Source of the DNA: Edaphobacter flagellatus
Lineage (GTDB): Bacteria > Acidobacteriota > Terriglobia > Terriglobales > Acidobacteriaceae
Reading direction: 5' to 3'
NCBI RefSeq assembly: GCF_025264665.1
Contig: NZ_CP073697.1
Location: 4,259,501-4,323,500, forward strand
DNA length: 64,000 nucleotides
How positions within the stretch are numbered: position 1 is the stretch's first letter; every line of letters starts with the position of its first letter. A program made the translations under genes and the position numbers. The notes beneath the pieces are model-generated. The model saw only the letters and a program-made list of their open reading frames with translations. It ran no database searches and was not told the DNA's origin. Below, in pieces: positions 1 through 10,400 of this stretch.

Positions 1-1
1 G

Positions 2-1630
2 ACGGATTCACCATCCGCTATTCAGGATCAGTCTGTACGTGAACGGCGTGTAGTTCCGCAGCCTCGCTCCGAATCGCGTTCGGAGCCGGCGAACACGGCC
101 ACCCCGGGTTCTGCAACTTCCGGTGCGGGTACCGCAGGCGCAGGCACTGCCGGTTCCAGCGGCGGACGTCAGCCGTATACCGCTCAGCCGAATTCCTCGA
201 CGCCTTTACAGGGGAAAACGCCTTCCGATCTACCCATCACGGGCACTGTTCCTGTCGAAGCCGCTCGTGTTGTACCTCCTGCAGCCCACCACAGAGAAGC
301 CTCTCCGATAGCCCCTTTCTGGGAGCATTCGCGTCCTGTCGAAAGGGCGATGGGCCTCGAGCCCGGGCCTGTTGCACATGGAGAGCCTGTTCCCGGTTCG
401 GCTTCACCGGTTTATCCGGTTCAGTCAGCTGTTGTCCGTCCCGTGCCAGAAGCTGCTCCACGGCCGGTTTCCCCCTTCTCGCAGCCGCTGGCGACAGAGC
501 CACAACGTGGCCGCCGTGCTCAGGACGACCTGAGGCACGAACGTACCCCAGGTTTTGCTGATATCTCTTACGCTGGCTCCATCACGCAGCAGCCCTCCCC
601 CATTGCTCCACAGCCTCGTCATGATGCGCAGGAGCAGATCCAACCGGGGGCATCGTATCCATCCGATCCCACTGGCCCTGCTTGGCTCTATGCCCCGGCG
701 GGCGGTTATGATGCGCCGCCACCCTCGACGCTGACGCCTCCTGTGCTGCCTTCAGTCGCTGAGACGTTGCAACACTCGCGCGAGCGGGTAGCGGCGCGCT
801 GGTTTGCTCTCAAAGGCGTGTTTGAACAGCCAGGTGAGCCTGTTGAGGCCGCCCCGGTTCGTCAGAAGGAGATTCGTACTCCTGTGCTTGCGGTCTTTTC
901 CCTCGCGGGTGGAGTCGGCAAAACAAGTCTCGTTGCCACCATTGGCCGCTCGCTCTCTTCTCTAGGCGAGAAGGTTCTTCTCACCGATACGACATCGCAT
1001 GGCCTGCTACCGTTCTATTTCGGAGCAAGCGAGCTTCGTCCGGGAAGCGTTCGTACTTTCTCTCCGCCTAGCGGGAGCACAGACGCACCGATTTACCTCG
1101 TCAGCTACGACGTCGGCACGGAGAGCGCCGAGCCTGAGAAGCAGAAACTGGCCGAAGATATTCTCGATAACAGCCGCGGCACGCATCGCATCCTGCTTGA
1201 CCTGACGGTGAACTCGGCGTGGATTATCCGCAACATGGCCCGCATGAGTCCAACGATCCTCGTACCGCTCGCTCCTGATATGAACTCCGTCATCAGCCTG
1301 CAGGCCATTGAGAAATTCTTCCAGGGTATGGTCGATGGCGATGGACGTCCGTTGCAGCCGTACTACGTGATCAACCAGTTCGACGTCTCGCTACCGCTGC
1401 ATCTTGATGTGCGTGAGGTGCTCCGCCGCCAGTTGGGTGATCGCCTGCTTCCGTTTGTCATCCATCGCGCTCCGGAGGTCAGCGAAGCGCTGGCTGAGGG
1501 GATGACGGTGATCGATTATTCACCGGAATCGCCGGTTTCAGGGGATTATATGAACGTCGCGACCTGGTTGCGCACTGTTGCTGCGCCGGCTACGGCAGGC
1601 TTCCGTAATGTGCGCTGGAGCGAACGATGA
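2..1630 (+). CDS. bcsQ: BcsQ-like cellulose biosynthesis ATPase (5' partial)
   Basis: The frame is open from the first bases, so the start lies outside the window and about 542 residues are visible. The first ~290 residues are Pro/Ser/Gly/Gln-rich and look disordered. The last ~240 form a ParA/MinD-type P-loop ATPase: AGGVGKTS Walker A near residue 302, then VLLTDTT. The lysine that normally precedes the GG of deviant Walker A motifs is Ala here, and other BcsQ proteins also vary there. BcsQ proteins help localise or assemble the cellulose synthase complex at the inner membrane. The stop overlaps the bcsAB start in ATGA, so the two are probably translationally coupled. The domain assignment is solid; the BcsQ name rests on that plus operon position. 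The long disordered N-terminus is unusual and its function is unknown. Confidence 0.82.
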   Translation, partial: TDSPSAIQDQSVRERRVVPQPRSESRSEPANTATPGSATSGAGTAGAGTAGSSGGRQPYTAQPNSSTPLQGKTPSDLPITGTVPVEAARVVPPAAHHREASPIAPFWEHSRPVERAMGLEPGPVAHGEPVPGSASPVYPVQSAVVRPVPEAAPRPVSPFSQPLATEPQRGRRAQDDLRHERTPGFADISYAGSITQQPSPIAPQPRHDAQEQIQPGASYPSDPTGPAWLYAPAGGYDAPPPSTLTPPVLPSVAETLQHSRERVAARWFALKGVFEQPGEPVEAAPVRQKEIRTPVLAVFSLAGGVGKTSLVATIGRSLSSLGEKVLLTDTTSHGLLPFYFGASELRPGSVRTFSPPSGSTDAPIYLVSYDVGTESAEPEKQKLAEDILDNSRGTHRILLDLTVNSAWIIRNMARMSPTILVPLAPDMNSVISLQAIEKFFQGMVDGDGRPLQPYYVINQFDVSLPLHLDVREVLRRQLGDRLLPFVIHRAPEVSEALAEGMTVIDYSPESPVSGDYMNVATWLRTVAAPATAGFRNVRWSER

Positions 1631-4600
1631 GCCATTCGCCACTCTGGCGCGAGTTTGAATCCGGTGATGGGTTGTTTTTAAGGCTCCTCCGCGTTGTCCT
1701 CCTGTTGGCGGGCCTTGTCTTTCTGTTCTCCACCGCCATCCTTGAGCTCACATGGCCGCAGCAGCTTGTGCTTGGTCTGCTCACGGTTCTGGTTGCGATC
1801 TGGATGGACCGTAGCTCCAGCTCCTACCTCGTTACATTGACGTTGATGCTGGCGTCTATGTACTCGACCTTCCGCTACGGCTTCTGGCGTATTGCGACTA
1901 CGGGCAAGTTCTTCCTTGATCCCGGTGCGAAGTGGAGTGTGCTGGACGCTTTCTTCATCTCTCTGCTTCTCATTGCAGAGAGCTACGCTTTCATCATCCT
2001 TTTCCTCGGTTACCTGCAGACGGTCTGGCCGCTGCGTCGTACGCCTGTACCGCTGCCGGAAGATCCGCAGGTCTGGCCTTCAGTCGATCTACTGATCCCC
2101 ACCTACAATGAGCCGCTGAGCGTCGTGAAATATACGGCCCTGGCCTCGATGAACATTGATTGGCCCGCCGACAAACTGAACGTCTACATTCTCGACGACG
2201 GCAAGCGCGAAGAGTTCCGTAAGTTTGCCGAAGAGGCTGGTATCGGCTACATGACGCGCGACGACAATGCCCACGCTAAGGCGGGCAACATCAACCGCGC
2301 CCTCGAACGGCTTGATTCGCCTTTCGTCGCCATCTTCGACTGCGACCACGTCCCGACACGTAGCTTCCTGCAGGTCACGCTCGGCTGGTTTCTGCGCGAT
2401 AACAAGCTCGCGATGCTGCAAACGCCGCATCACTTCTATTCGCCGGATCCGTTCGAGCGGAATCTTGGTCAGTTCCGCACCATCCCTAACGAGGGCGAGC
2501 TTTTCTACGGTATCGTTCAGGATGGCAACGACTTTTGGAACGCAACCTTCTTCTGCGGTTCGTGCGCCATCCTGCGCCGCACTGCGCTCGACGAGATTGG
2601 CGGTATCGCTGTTGAGACTGTCACCGAGGACGCACATACCTCGTTGCGTATGCAGATAAACGGGTGGAATACGGCCTACATCAATATTCCACAGGCTGCT
2701 GGGTTGGCGACCGAGCGGCTCAGCGGCCATGTCAAGCAGCGTATTCGCTGGGCTCGCGGCATGATCCAAATCATGCGTACCGACAACCCACTCTTTGCTC
2801 GTGGATTGAAACCTGCGCAGCGTCTCTGCTATTTCAACGCGATGACGCACTTTCTCTATGCGTTGCCGCGTCTGATCTTCCTTACCGCACCGCTGATCTA
2901 TCTTGTTCTCGGACAGGTCAACGTGCCCGGATACTGGGCCGCCATCCTTGCCTACGCGTTGCCTCACCTGATTCTTTCCAGCATTACGAACTCGCGTATC
3001 CAGGGCAATCACAGGCACTCGTTCTGGAACGAAATCTACGAGACTGTTCTCGCTCCATTTATTTTCCTTCCCACCATGCTGGCGCTTGTCAATCCGAAGC
3101 TCGGCAGTTTCAACGTGACGGCTAAGGGCGGTGTGGTGAACCGTCGTTTCTTCGATACGCGCATCGCACGGCCCTTTCTCTTCATGATGGGGCTCAACCT
3201 GCTCGGGCTTCTGTTGGCGATTCCGCGCTTCTTCTACATCGATCTTCCGTGGATCGGAGAGCTTTACGATGCAGGCCATGCCGGTACCGTCGTGATGAAC
3301 GTGGTCTGGGTCTGTTTCAACATGATTATTCTTGGAGTGTGCTCTGCCGTTGCGTGGGAGAGCCAGCAGCGCCGGCAGACTGTTCGCATTGAAATGGCCG
3401 TTCCTCTTGAAGCGAAGATGGCCAATGGAACCATCATCCGCGGTGTCACCAGCGACCTCTCGAGCGGTGGTGCGATGATGAAGATGGAACGTGATTTTGT
3501 TGCTGCGCCGGGCGACTCCATTAAACTGACGCTTCCCGTGCTTGACGGGGACGCGATACTGCCCGCTACTGTCATCGAGGTGAGTGGCAACATACTCCGT
3601 GCTCAATTCGACCCTCTCACCCTGCAAGAAGAAGAGGCGCTCACCATGGTGCTCTACTCCCGTGCCGACACATGGCTCGGCTGGGGAGAGAATCGCGAAC
3701 CGGATCAACCGATGAAGAGCCTCGGCCTTATTCTGAAACTCGCTGTTAAGGGCCTGTCTGAAACTGCAAGAGGTTTGATGAAGACGAAGAAAAAGAGTGT
3801 TCCGAAGGGCAAGCTGGCTTCCAGCATTGTTCCTCTTGTATTGCTTGCCCTGCTGTTCTCTGCCAACTTTCTGAAGGCCCAGCCTGCGCCCATTGCGGCA
3901 GCACCTTCCGATAGTGGCCTGCAGGCACGGCCCGTTGCGCCAGGCTCTTTCGATAACCTCTTCACGCTTTCCGATCTTGGCGTGGCCGATACGATTGTGC
4001 TCCGCGGTGTCGATGCTTATCACACTGTGTATTTCTCGCTGCCGCAGACTCAGGTCGTCAAATCCGCGACGATGAAGCTGCAGTATCACTTCTCGCCGGG
4101 ACTCATTCCTGCGCTTAGCCATCTGAAGGTCTCGCTCAACGGAACGGTTGTGGCAACGCTGCCTGTGACCGTGGCGCCTACACCTCCGGGGCCGTCTGAC
4201 GGAGTTCGTCGCGAGAACAATGCGCTGCTCGAATCTACTCTTACGCTTCCGGCTGAGATGCTGGTGCGCGACAACCAGCTCACGTTCGAGTTCATCGGCC
4301 ACTACACCATGGAATGCGAGGACCCATCGCACACTGCACTGTGGAGCCACGTCGACGCCACCTCTACGCTCGAGCTATCGGGGACCCTGCTCCCGCTGAA
4401 GGACGATCTCAAGATGCTGCCGATGCCGTTTTACGATGCATCGGTCAATCTGCATCCTTCCATTCCGATCGCTTTCTTCGGACAGCCTTCGCCGCGTGCA
4501 CTTGAGGCTGCTGGTATCGTCTCATCGTGGTTTGGAGTTCTCGTCAACGACTATCGCCCCATTCACTTTCCTGTTTCGCTCGGCACTATTCCCTCCGGCA

Positions 4601-6075
4601 ACGTCATCGTGATCGCCGAGAACGCGGCTGATTTACCCGCGGGCCTCAAAGGCGCCGGATCCGGTCCCACGATTGCGATGCGGCCGAATCCATCTGATCC
4701 CTACTCCAAGGTTCTCGTCGTTACAGGCGATAACGGAGATGACCTGCTAACGGCAGCGCTTGGTCTTTCCCTGCAGCGTGACATGCTCTCCGGCGATGTT
4801 TCCCGAGTTGCATCGCTCAAGCTACCAGCACAGCGCGAACCCGACGATGCGCCACGCTGGCTCTCGACCACCCGTGACACTCCTGTCGGCGAGATCGCGC
4901 AGACAGGAGATCTACAGGGCGACGGCTCCGTGCCGCTGCGCATCTACATGCGCGTTCCTCCGGATCTGTATTACGGACAGAAGCAGAACCTGCTTTTCCA
5001 TCTGAACTATCGCTACAACGGCATTCCTCTCTCCAATGAGAGTTCGATGCAGGTTTACATGAACGAGGCCTATGTCAGCTCCACGCCGCTGCCTCATACC
5101 GACAATGCATCGGCACAGCTTGAAACGGTTGTTCCTATCCCCATCGGGAACATGCGTCCCTTCTCGAACACCTTCATGTCGCAGTTCATCTTTCTCCTGG
5201 CCAAAAAAGGGAAGTGCCAGGATACTGCGCCTTATAACATGAAGGCGGCGATCCTCAAGGATTCCTACCTCGACATCAAGGACATTCCGCACTGGACCTC
5301 GTTGCCGAACCTTGAAATCTTCGCCAACGCCGGCTATCCCTTCACGCGACGCGCTGATCTCTCCGAAACTGCGGTTGTCCTTCCTGGAACCCCCACCGCC
5401 GATGAGATTGAGACCTACCTCACTTTTATGGGCCACTTTGGCAGCCAGACCGGCTACCCCGTCACCAACGTTACGGTTACCGACGCTGATGGCATGAGGA
5501 CCGACAAGCGCAAGGACTATCTCGTTATCGGTACGGTTGACGATTCGCCTGCGCTTACCCGCCTCAACCCATCGCTCCCCGTCGTAGTCGACGGTAGCGG
5601 CCTCCATATTCAGGACACCCAGGGTTTCTTTGCCTCGTTGCAGCACGCATGGTGGAAGGTTCGCAGCTCTGATCATATCCAGTCCGGCGAACTTGAAACC
5701 GCTGGTGGTCTCCCCGATGTGCTCATCGAAGGCATCGAGTGGCCCCGGGACTCCAAGCGTTCGGTCGTCCTCGTCGCGCTTCGTGACCACGCTGTCGTTC
5801 CCAACTTCCTCAATGTCTTCCTCAAGACATCACAGTCGTCCGATATTTCTCAGTCGGTCAGCGTGTTGCATGGTAAGCGTTTCGTCTCCTACCGCATCGG
5901 CAACGATGTTTATGAAGTCGGCTCGCTTTCGTGGTGGACCTATATCCACCTGCAATTCTCCCGCTATGGATGGTTGATGGTTTTCGGCACCTTTGTCTTT
6001 TGCTTCCTGCTGGCTACGATCGTGCGGGCTTGGCTGCGCCGTCGTGCGCGGCATCGGCTCCAGGGAAATGACTAG
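1627..6075 (+). CDS. bcsAB: Fused cellulose synthase catalytic and periplasmic subunits (BcsA-BcsB)
   Basis: Polymerises UDP-glucose into beta-1,4-glucan and guides the chain across the inner membrane. At 1482 residues it is a BcsA+BcsB fusion like AcsAB of acetic acid bacteria. The N-terminal half has membrane spans and a GT2 domain: DDG near residue 188, DCD near 236, TED near 335 and QRIRW near 371. A PilZ domain follows at about 580-670 (RQTVR, then DLSSGG), which predicts activation by cyclic di-GMP. A hydrophobic segment at about 727-750 resembles a former BcsB signal peptide and now probably acts as an internal anchor. The rest is BcsB carbohydrate-binding and flavodoxin-like repeats, ending in one transmembrane helix near 1441-1467. 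The start overlaps the bcsQ stop, and bcsZ begins inside the last codons. Confidence 0.96.
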   Translation: MSHSPLWREFESGDGLFLRLLRVVLLLAGLVFLFSTAILELTWPQQLVLGLLTVLVAIWMDRSSSSYLVTLTLMLASMYSTFRYGFWRIATTGKFFLDPGAKWSVLDAFFISLLLIAESYAFIILFLGYLQTVWPLRRTPVPLPEDPQVWPSVDLLIPTYNEPLSVVKYTALASMNIDWPADKLNVYILDDGKREEFRKFAEEAGIGYMTRDDNAHAKAGNINRALERLDSPFVAIFDCDHVPTRSFLQVTLGWFLRDNKLAMLQTPHHFYSPDPFERNLGQFRTIPNEGELFYGIVQDGNDFWNATFFCGSCAILRRTALDEIGGIAVETVTEDAHTSLRMQINGWNTAYINIPQAAGLATERLSGHVKQRIRWARGMIQIMRTDNPLFARGLKPAQRLCYFNAMTHFLYALPRLIFLTAPLIYLVLGQVNVPGYWAAILAYALPHLILSSITNSRIQGNHRHSFWNEIYETVLAPFIFLPTMLALVNPKLGSFNVTAKGGVVNRRFFDTRIARPFLFMMGLNLLGLLLAIPRFFYIDLPWIGELYDAGHAGTVVMNVVWVCFNMIILGVCSAVAWESQQRRQTVRIEMAVPLEAKMANGTIIRGVTSDLSSGGAMMKMERDFVAAPGDSIKLTLPVLDGDAILPATVIEVSGNILRAQFDPLTLQEEEALTMVLYSRADTWLGWGENREPDQPMKSLGLILKLAVKGLSETARGLMKTKKKSVPKGKLASSIVPLVLLALLFSANFLKAQPAPIAAAPSDSGLQARPVAPGSFDNLFTLSDLGVADTIVLRGVDAYHTVYFSLPQTQVVKSATMKLQYHFSPGLIPALSHLKVSLNGTVVATLPVTVAPTPPGPSDGVRRENNALLESTLTLPAEMLVRDNQLTFEFIGHYTMECEDPSHTALWSHVDATSTLELSGTLLPLKDDLKMLPMPFYDASVNLHPSIPIAFFGQPSPRALEAAGIVSSWFGVLVNDYRPIHFPVSLGTIPSGNVIVIAENAADLPAGLKGAGSGPTIAMRPNPSDPYSKVLVVTGDNGDDLLTAALGLSLQRDMLSGDVSRVASLKLPAQREPDDAPRWLSTTRDTPVGEIAQTGDLQGDGSVPLRIYMRVPPDLYYGQKQNLLFHLNYRYNGIPLSNESSMQVYMNEAYVSSTPLPHTDNASAQLETVVPIPIGNMRPFSNTFMSQFIFLLAKKGKCQDTAPYNMKAAILKDSYLDIKDIPHWTSLPNLEIFANAGYPFTRRADLSETAVVLPGTPTADEIETYLTFMGHFGSQTGYPVTNVTVTDADGMRTDKRKDYLVIGTVDDSPALTRLNPSLPVVVDGSGLHIQDTQGFFASLQHAWWKVRSSDHIQSGELETAGGLPDVLIEGIEWPRDSKRSVVLVALRDHAVVPNFLNVFLKTSQSSDISQSVSVLHGKRFVSYRIGNDVYEVGSLSWWTYIHLQFSRYGWLMVFGTFVFCFLLATIVRAWLRRRARHRLQGND

Positions 6076-7291
6076 GGTGACCGCCGAAGAGTCTGGCCTT
6101 CCGCGTCATCGTCGGTGTGGCGCATCGCTAATACGTCGCGCTAAATCTTCCCACTTTTTGCTGTTCGTGTTGTTGCTCCTGTATGTTCCCTCTTTCTGTC
6201 ATGCACAGCCTGCATGGCCGCTTTGGGAGAATTACAACCGCGTCATCATCGACCAGCAGGGACGCGTCATCGATCACAGTGCACAGGACCGTACCACCAG
6301 TGAAGGCCAGTCCTATGCCATGTTTTTTGCTCTGGTGGCCAACGATCGTGCGCGCTTCGACAAGCTCCTGCATTGGACCGAGGTGAACCTCGCCGGTGGC
6401 GACCTCACCCAGCATCTTCCTGCATGGAACTGGGGCAAGGCCCCCGACGGTTCGTGGAAGGTTCTCGACGCACATCCTGCTTCAGACGCCGACCTATGGA
6501 TGGCTTATAGCCTTATCGAAGCTGGCCGTCTCTGGCATGATTCGCATTACGATCGCCTCGGTACAGCGCTGGCCGCACAGGTAGCGCAATACGAGGCCGT
6601 TTTTATCCCCGGATTTGGAACGACACTCCTTCCTGGTTCCTCCGGTTTTCATCCTGATGACCGGACCTGGATCCTTAACCCCTGCTACCTCCAGCCATCT
6701 ATCCTCGCTCGTTTGGCCAAGATCATGCCGAACGGGCCCTGGGCCAGCATTCTTAGTTCACTTACCCCTCTCCTGACATTGGGGTCCAGCGTCGGGTATG
6801 CCATGGACTGGGTAGCAGTCTCCAGCAATGGCGTCCATCCATCGATCACGCCAGCGCAGCAAGCTGCGGGCGATACCGTCGCCACACCTGTGGGAGGCTA
6901 CGAGGCAATCCGTGTCTATCTCTGGCTCGGCATTGCCGATCCCGACACCCAGAATGTTCGTTCTCTGCTGGTCCGCCTTCCGGCTATGGCGACCTATATG
7001 AGCCTCCATCCCAACCCACCGCAGCAGGTCGATGTGCAGGGAAAGGTCATCAACGCAAACGGCCCTCCCGGATTCTCTGCGGCTCTTATTCCATATCTTC
7101 AGGCTGTGGGCAAGGGTTCGTTGGCCAGGGAGCAGATGGAGCGGCTTACTTCGACGCTCAATCCAACAAACGGCTTGTACGGAAAGAGCGCAGACTACTA
7201 TGATCAGAATCTCGCACTATTCGCAACAGGCTGGTCCGAAGGAAGATATCGCTTCGACCGGGAGGGAAGACTCCGCGTGAAATGGAAGTAA
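6068..7291 (+). CDS. bcsZ: Periplasmic endoglucanase BcsZ (GH8)
   Basis: Glycoside hydrolase family 8 endo-beta-1,4-glucanase, 407 residues. In cellulose operons it trims or untangles nascent glucan in the periplasm. The SEGQSYAM motif near residue 78 holds the general-acid Glu; HLPAWNWG and DADLWMAYSL follow, as in BcsZ. I chose the ATG at 6068: it overlaps the bcsAB stop by 8 bases and is followed by a charged N-region and a hydrophobic signal segment ending at CHAQP. An in-frame upstream start at 5993 exists but would lie wholly inside bcsAB. Expression is probably coupled to bcsAB. Confidence 0.94.
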   Translation: MTRVTAEESGLPRHRRCGASLIRRAKSSHFLLFVLLLLYVPSFCHAQPAWPLWENYNRVIIDQQGRVIDHSAQDRTTSEGQSYAMFFALVANDRARFDKLLHWTEVNLAGGDLTQHLPAWNWGKAPDGSWKVLDAHPASDADLWMAYSLIEAGRLWHDSHYDRLGTALAAQVAQYEAVFIPGFGTTLLPGSSGFHPDDRTWILNPCYLQPSILARLAKIMPNGPWASILSSLTPLLTLGSSVGYAMDWVAVSSNGVHPSITPAQQAAGDTVATPVGGYEAIRVYLWLGIADPDTQNVRSLLVRLPAMATYMSLHPNPPQQVDVQGKVINANGPPGFSAALIPYLQAVGKGSLAREQMERLTSTLNPTNGLYGKSADYYDQNLALFATGWSEGRYRFDREGRLRVKWK

Positions 7292-7447
7292 ACTCGGCTA
7301 ACGAAACAGCTATTGGTAAAGCAGTAAACACAAGAAAAAAAGGTACAAAACCGGAAAAAAGCGGTAAGCTTCATTAGGATACGCGAGGTGTCGGCAGAAC
7401 ATATTTGCCGCATTTCTCCGGGACATTTACGAGGGCAAGAGTCCTGC

Positions 7448-10400
7448 ATGAGTTCTGTAAGACCAAATCGGACGTTCTGGGCTGCCATACTTCTCGGAGC
7501 TGGCGTCTTTGCTCCTTTTTCTGCCTATTCTCAGACGCCCGCATCGGCAACGCAGGCCCTGCTCGACAAAGCGCATACGCTCGAATCGCACGGGCGTATG
7601 GATATGGCTGCGCAGACATGGCAGCAGGTCCTGCTCGCCGACCCCAATAACGTTGAAGCGCTCGCCGGCCTGGCCCGTGCTGCCAAGGTGAGCGGCAACA
7701 ATGCGCTTGCCAGTACCTATATCGATCGGCTCCGTGCCATCAATCCCAATGATCCAAACCTCTCGCGCATCGAGAACATGGGATCGCAGCAGAGTCAGAC
7801 CAACCAGCTCCAGCAGGCAGGGAAGTACGCGCAATCCGGCCAGTACGCGCAGGCGATGGCCATCTATCGTAAGACCTTTGGTGAAAACCCGCCTCCCGGC
7901 GATTGGGCGCTCGCCTACTACGAGACGGAAGCTGCAACCGAAGACGGACGTCCCCATGCTATCGCTGGTCTCCGCGCTCTCGTGCAGAAGTACCCCAGCG
8001 ATTCGCGCTATCAGATCGCTCTGGGCCGCATACTCACCTACAATCCGCAGACACGCGCCGAGGGCCGCCGCTTTCTCGAAAAACATCCCAATGATCCGCA
8101 GGCAGTCGAAGCGCTCCGGCAGTCTCTGGTATGGGATTCGGCGAATCCTGCCTCTGCTGCCGATATCCGTTCGTATCTAGCGAAGCACAACGACACGCAG
8201 CTTTCGGAGGCACTCAAGAAGCAACCCAAGCCCAGCACCACCATCCCTCAGACTCCTGAGCAATTGGCTGAAGCCTCCGCAGCTCGCGCACGCAGCCAGG
8301 AGGAGGCCGCGGCTTACGCTGCGCTGAACGGCAAGCATCTTGACGAGGCCGACACGCGGTTCAAGGCTATCCTCGCCAAAGAGCCTGACAATCCTCGCGC
8401 TCTCGCCGGTCTCGGCTATGTCCGCATGCAGCAGGGCAACTTCGGCGGAGCCACCAGTTTTCTCGAGCAGGCGAAGCAGTATGGCGCACGCGATCCGGGG
8501 CTCGATAATGCGCTCGAAACCTCCCGGTTCTTCGGCATCATGGGTGATGGACAGACGGCGCTCGCCGAAAACGATCTCACCACAGCAGAGCAGAAATATC
8601 AGCAGGCACTTTCGCTGCGTCCCAACAGTCCCGAAGCTCTTGAAGGTTTAGGCGGAACGCTGCTCAAAGCGCAGCAGAACGATGCTGCCGCCGAAATTTA
8701 CGAACGCTACACCAAGGCCAGACCTTCATCTCCGGCTGCATGGCGCGGACTCTTCATTGCTCAGTACAACGCCGGCAATGCTCCTGGTGCGTTGCTGACA
8801 GAGCGCAAGATTCCCGCAGCCGTCCGCGCGCAGTTGATGAAGGACCCTGACTTCCTGCGTACCTTAGCTTCGGCTTATTCCGCTGTCGGGCGCGATGCGG
8901 ATGCGCAGCGAGTCCTCAAGAGCGCGCTCGATCTCCCTTTTCCCACCGGAGCAAAGGGCCTCAAGGTAGAGACGCAGTTGCAGTATGCTGCGTTGTTGCT
9001 ACAGGCTAACCGTCTCGATCAGGCTTCCGCACTCTATCGTCAGGCCGTGGAGTCTGATCTCAACAACGCGCAGGCCTGGCAAGGACTGGTTCGTGTTGAG
9101 CATGCCCTCAAGCAGGACGACCTCGCCGTGCAGGCGCTGCAAAGCATGCCACCTTCGGCCTATCAGATGGCGATGCGTGATCCTGGCTTCCAGACCACAG
9201 TCGCCTCGATCTATCAGTCGCAGAACAAGCTCGATATTGCGCAAGACATCCTCGAAAAGTCCGTTGCCACCCAGATGCAGGCAGGGCAGAAGCCCTCAAC
9301 TGGCGTCCTGCTTCAGCTTGCAGGAATCTATCTGACGCGTAACGATGCACAGCATGCCTATCCCATCTATCGCAAGATTCTCGCGGATGATCCGCAGCGC
9401 GCCGATGCGTGGAAGGGCCTTGTGACCATCCTCCACGGGACCGGCCGGGATCAGGAGGCGCTGGCGCAGGTTCAGCAGATTCCTGCTGGCGTTCGCACGC
9501 AATTGGAGAACGATCCCGAATATTTGCAGGCCGTAGGCGCTGTTTACAACGCGCTTGGTCAGCCGCAGCAGGCGATGGTCTTCATGCAGCGCGTACAACA
9601 GCACTATGCTATGCGGAACACTGCGCCACCTGCTGATATCGACATTCAGGACGCATGGCTGCTTTATAACGGAGGCAATGACGCCGGGCTCTATCGTCAA
9701 CTCATGCAGCTTGGAAGCCGGCCCGATCTTACTGACGAGCAGCGCCGAACAATCCAGACCATCTGGTCGAACTGGGCTGTTCGTCGTGCCAATCAAACGG
9801 CAGCTACAGGTAACCTCAAGCGTTCGTTGGCAATCCTGAATGCAGCGGCGAAGGCGTTTCCCGATAATCCCGGTGTCCTGCGCGCTCTCGCTTCTGGATA
9901 TGCTCGCGCAGGGCAATCGAAACAGGCTGTTCTGATCTTCCAGTCGCAGGATATGACCTCCGCGACTGCTTCCGATTACAAGACCGCCGTAGGCGCTGCG
10001 CTTCAGGCAGGCGATACTAAAGATGCCGAGACGTGGCTACGCTATGGCCTCGATCAGTATCCGCGCGACTCGGAGATGCTGGGCTTGGGTGCTCGATTCG
10101 AGCAGGCTCGCGGTAACAGCGGACGTGCCGCGGACTACTTTAAAGCCTCTCTCGCCGCCATGCCTCCCGGCGATCCTGGTGCCGAGCTTGCCAGCGAGCT
10201 TAGCCAGCCCGCACCTGTCCGTGGCCTGCCTAGCGCTGCGCACGCAGCCGATCTCGCCACGCTGCTTGGTGTCTCCGATGGATCTGATATCGATGGATCG
10301 TCGCAGTCGCCATCGCATCCATATCTTCCCAGCTACTCCAACTCTTATGGGCAGGCTCCGGTTCAACCGCAAGGACCGTATTCTGGCCACTCTAGTGTTG

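Noticed and set aside
2089..4350. 753-codon open frame on the minus strand
   Set aside because: It is antisense to bcsAB, has no domain or start signal, and reflects GC-rich codon bias.
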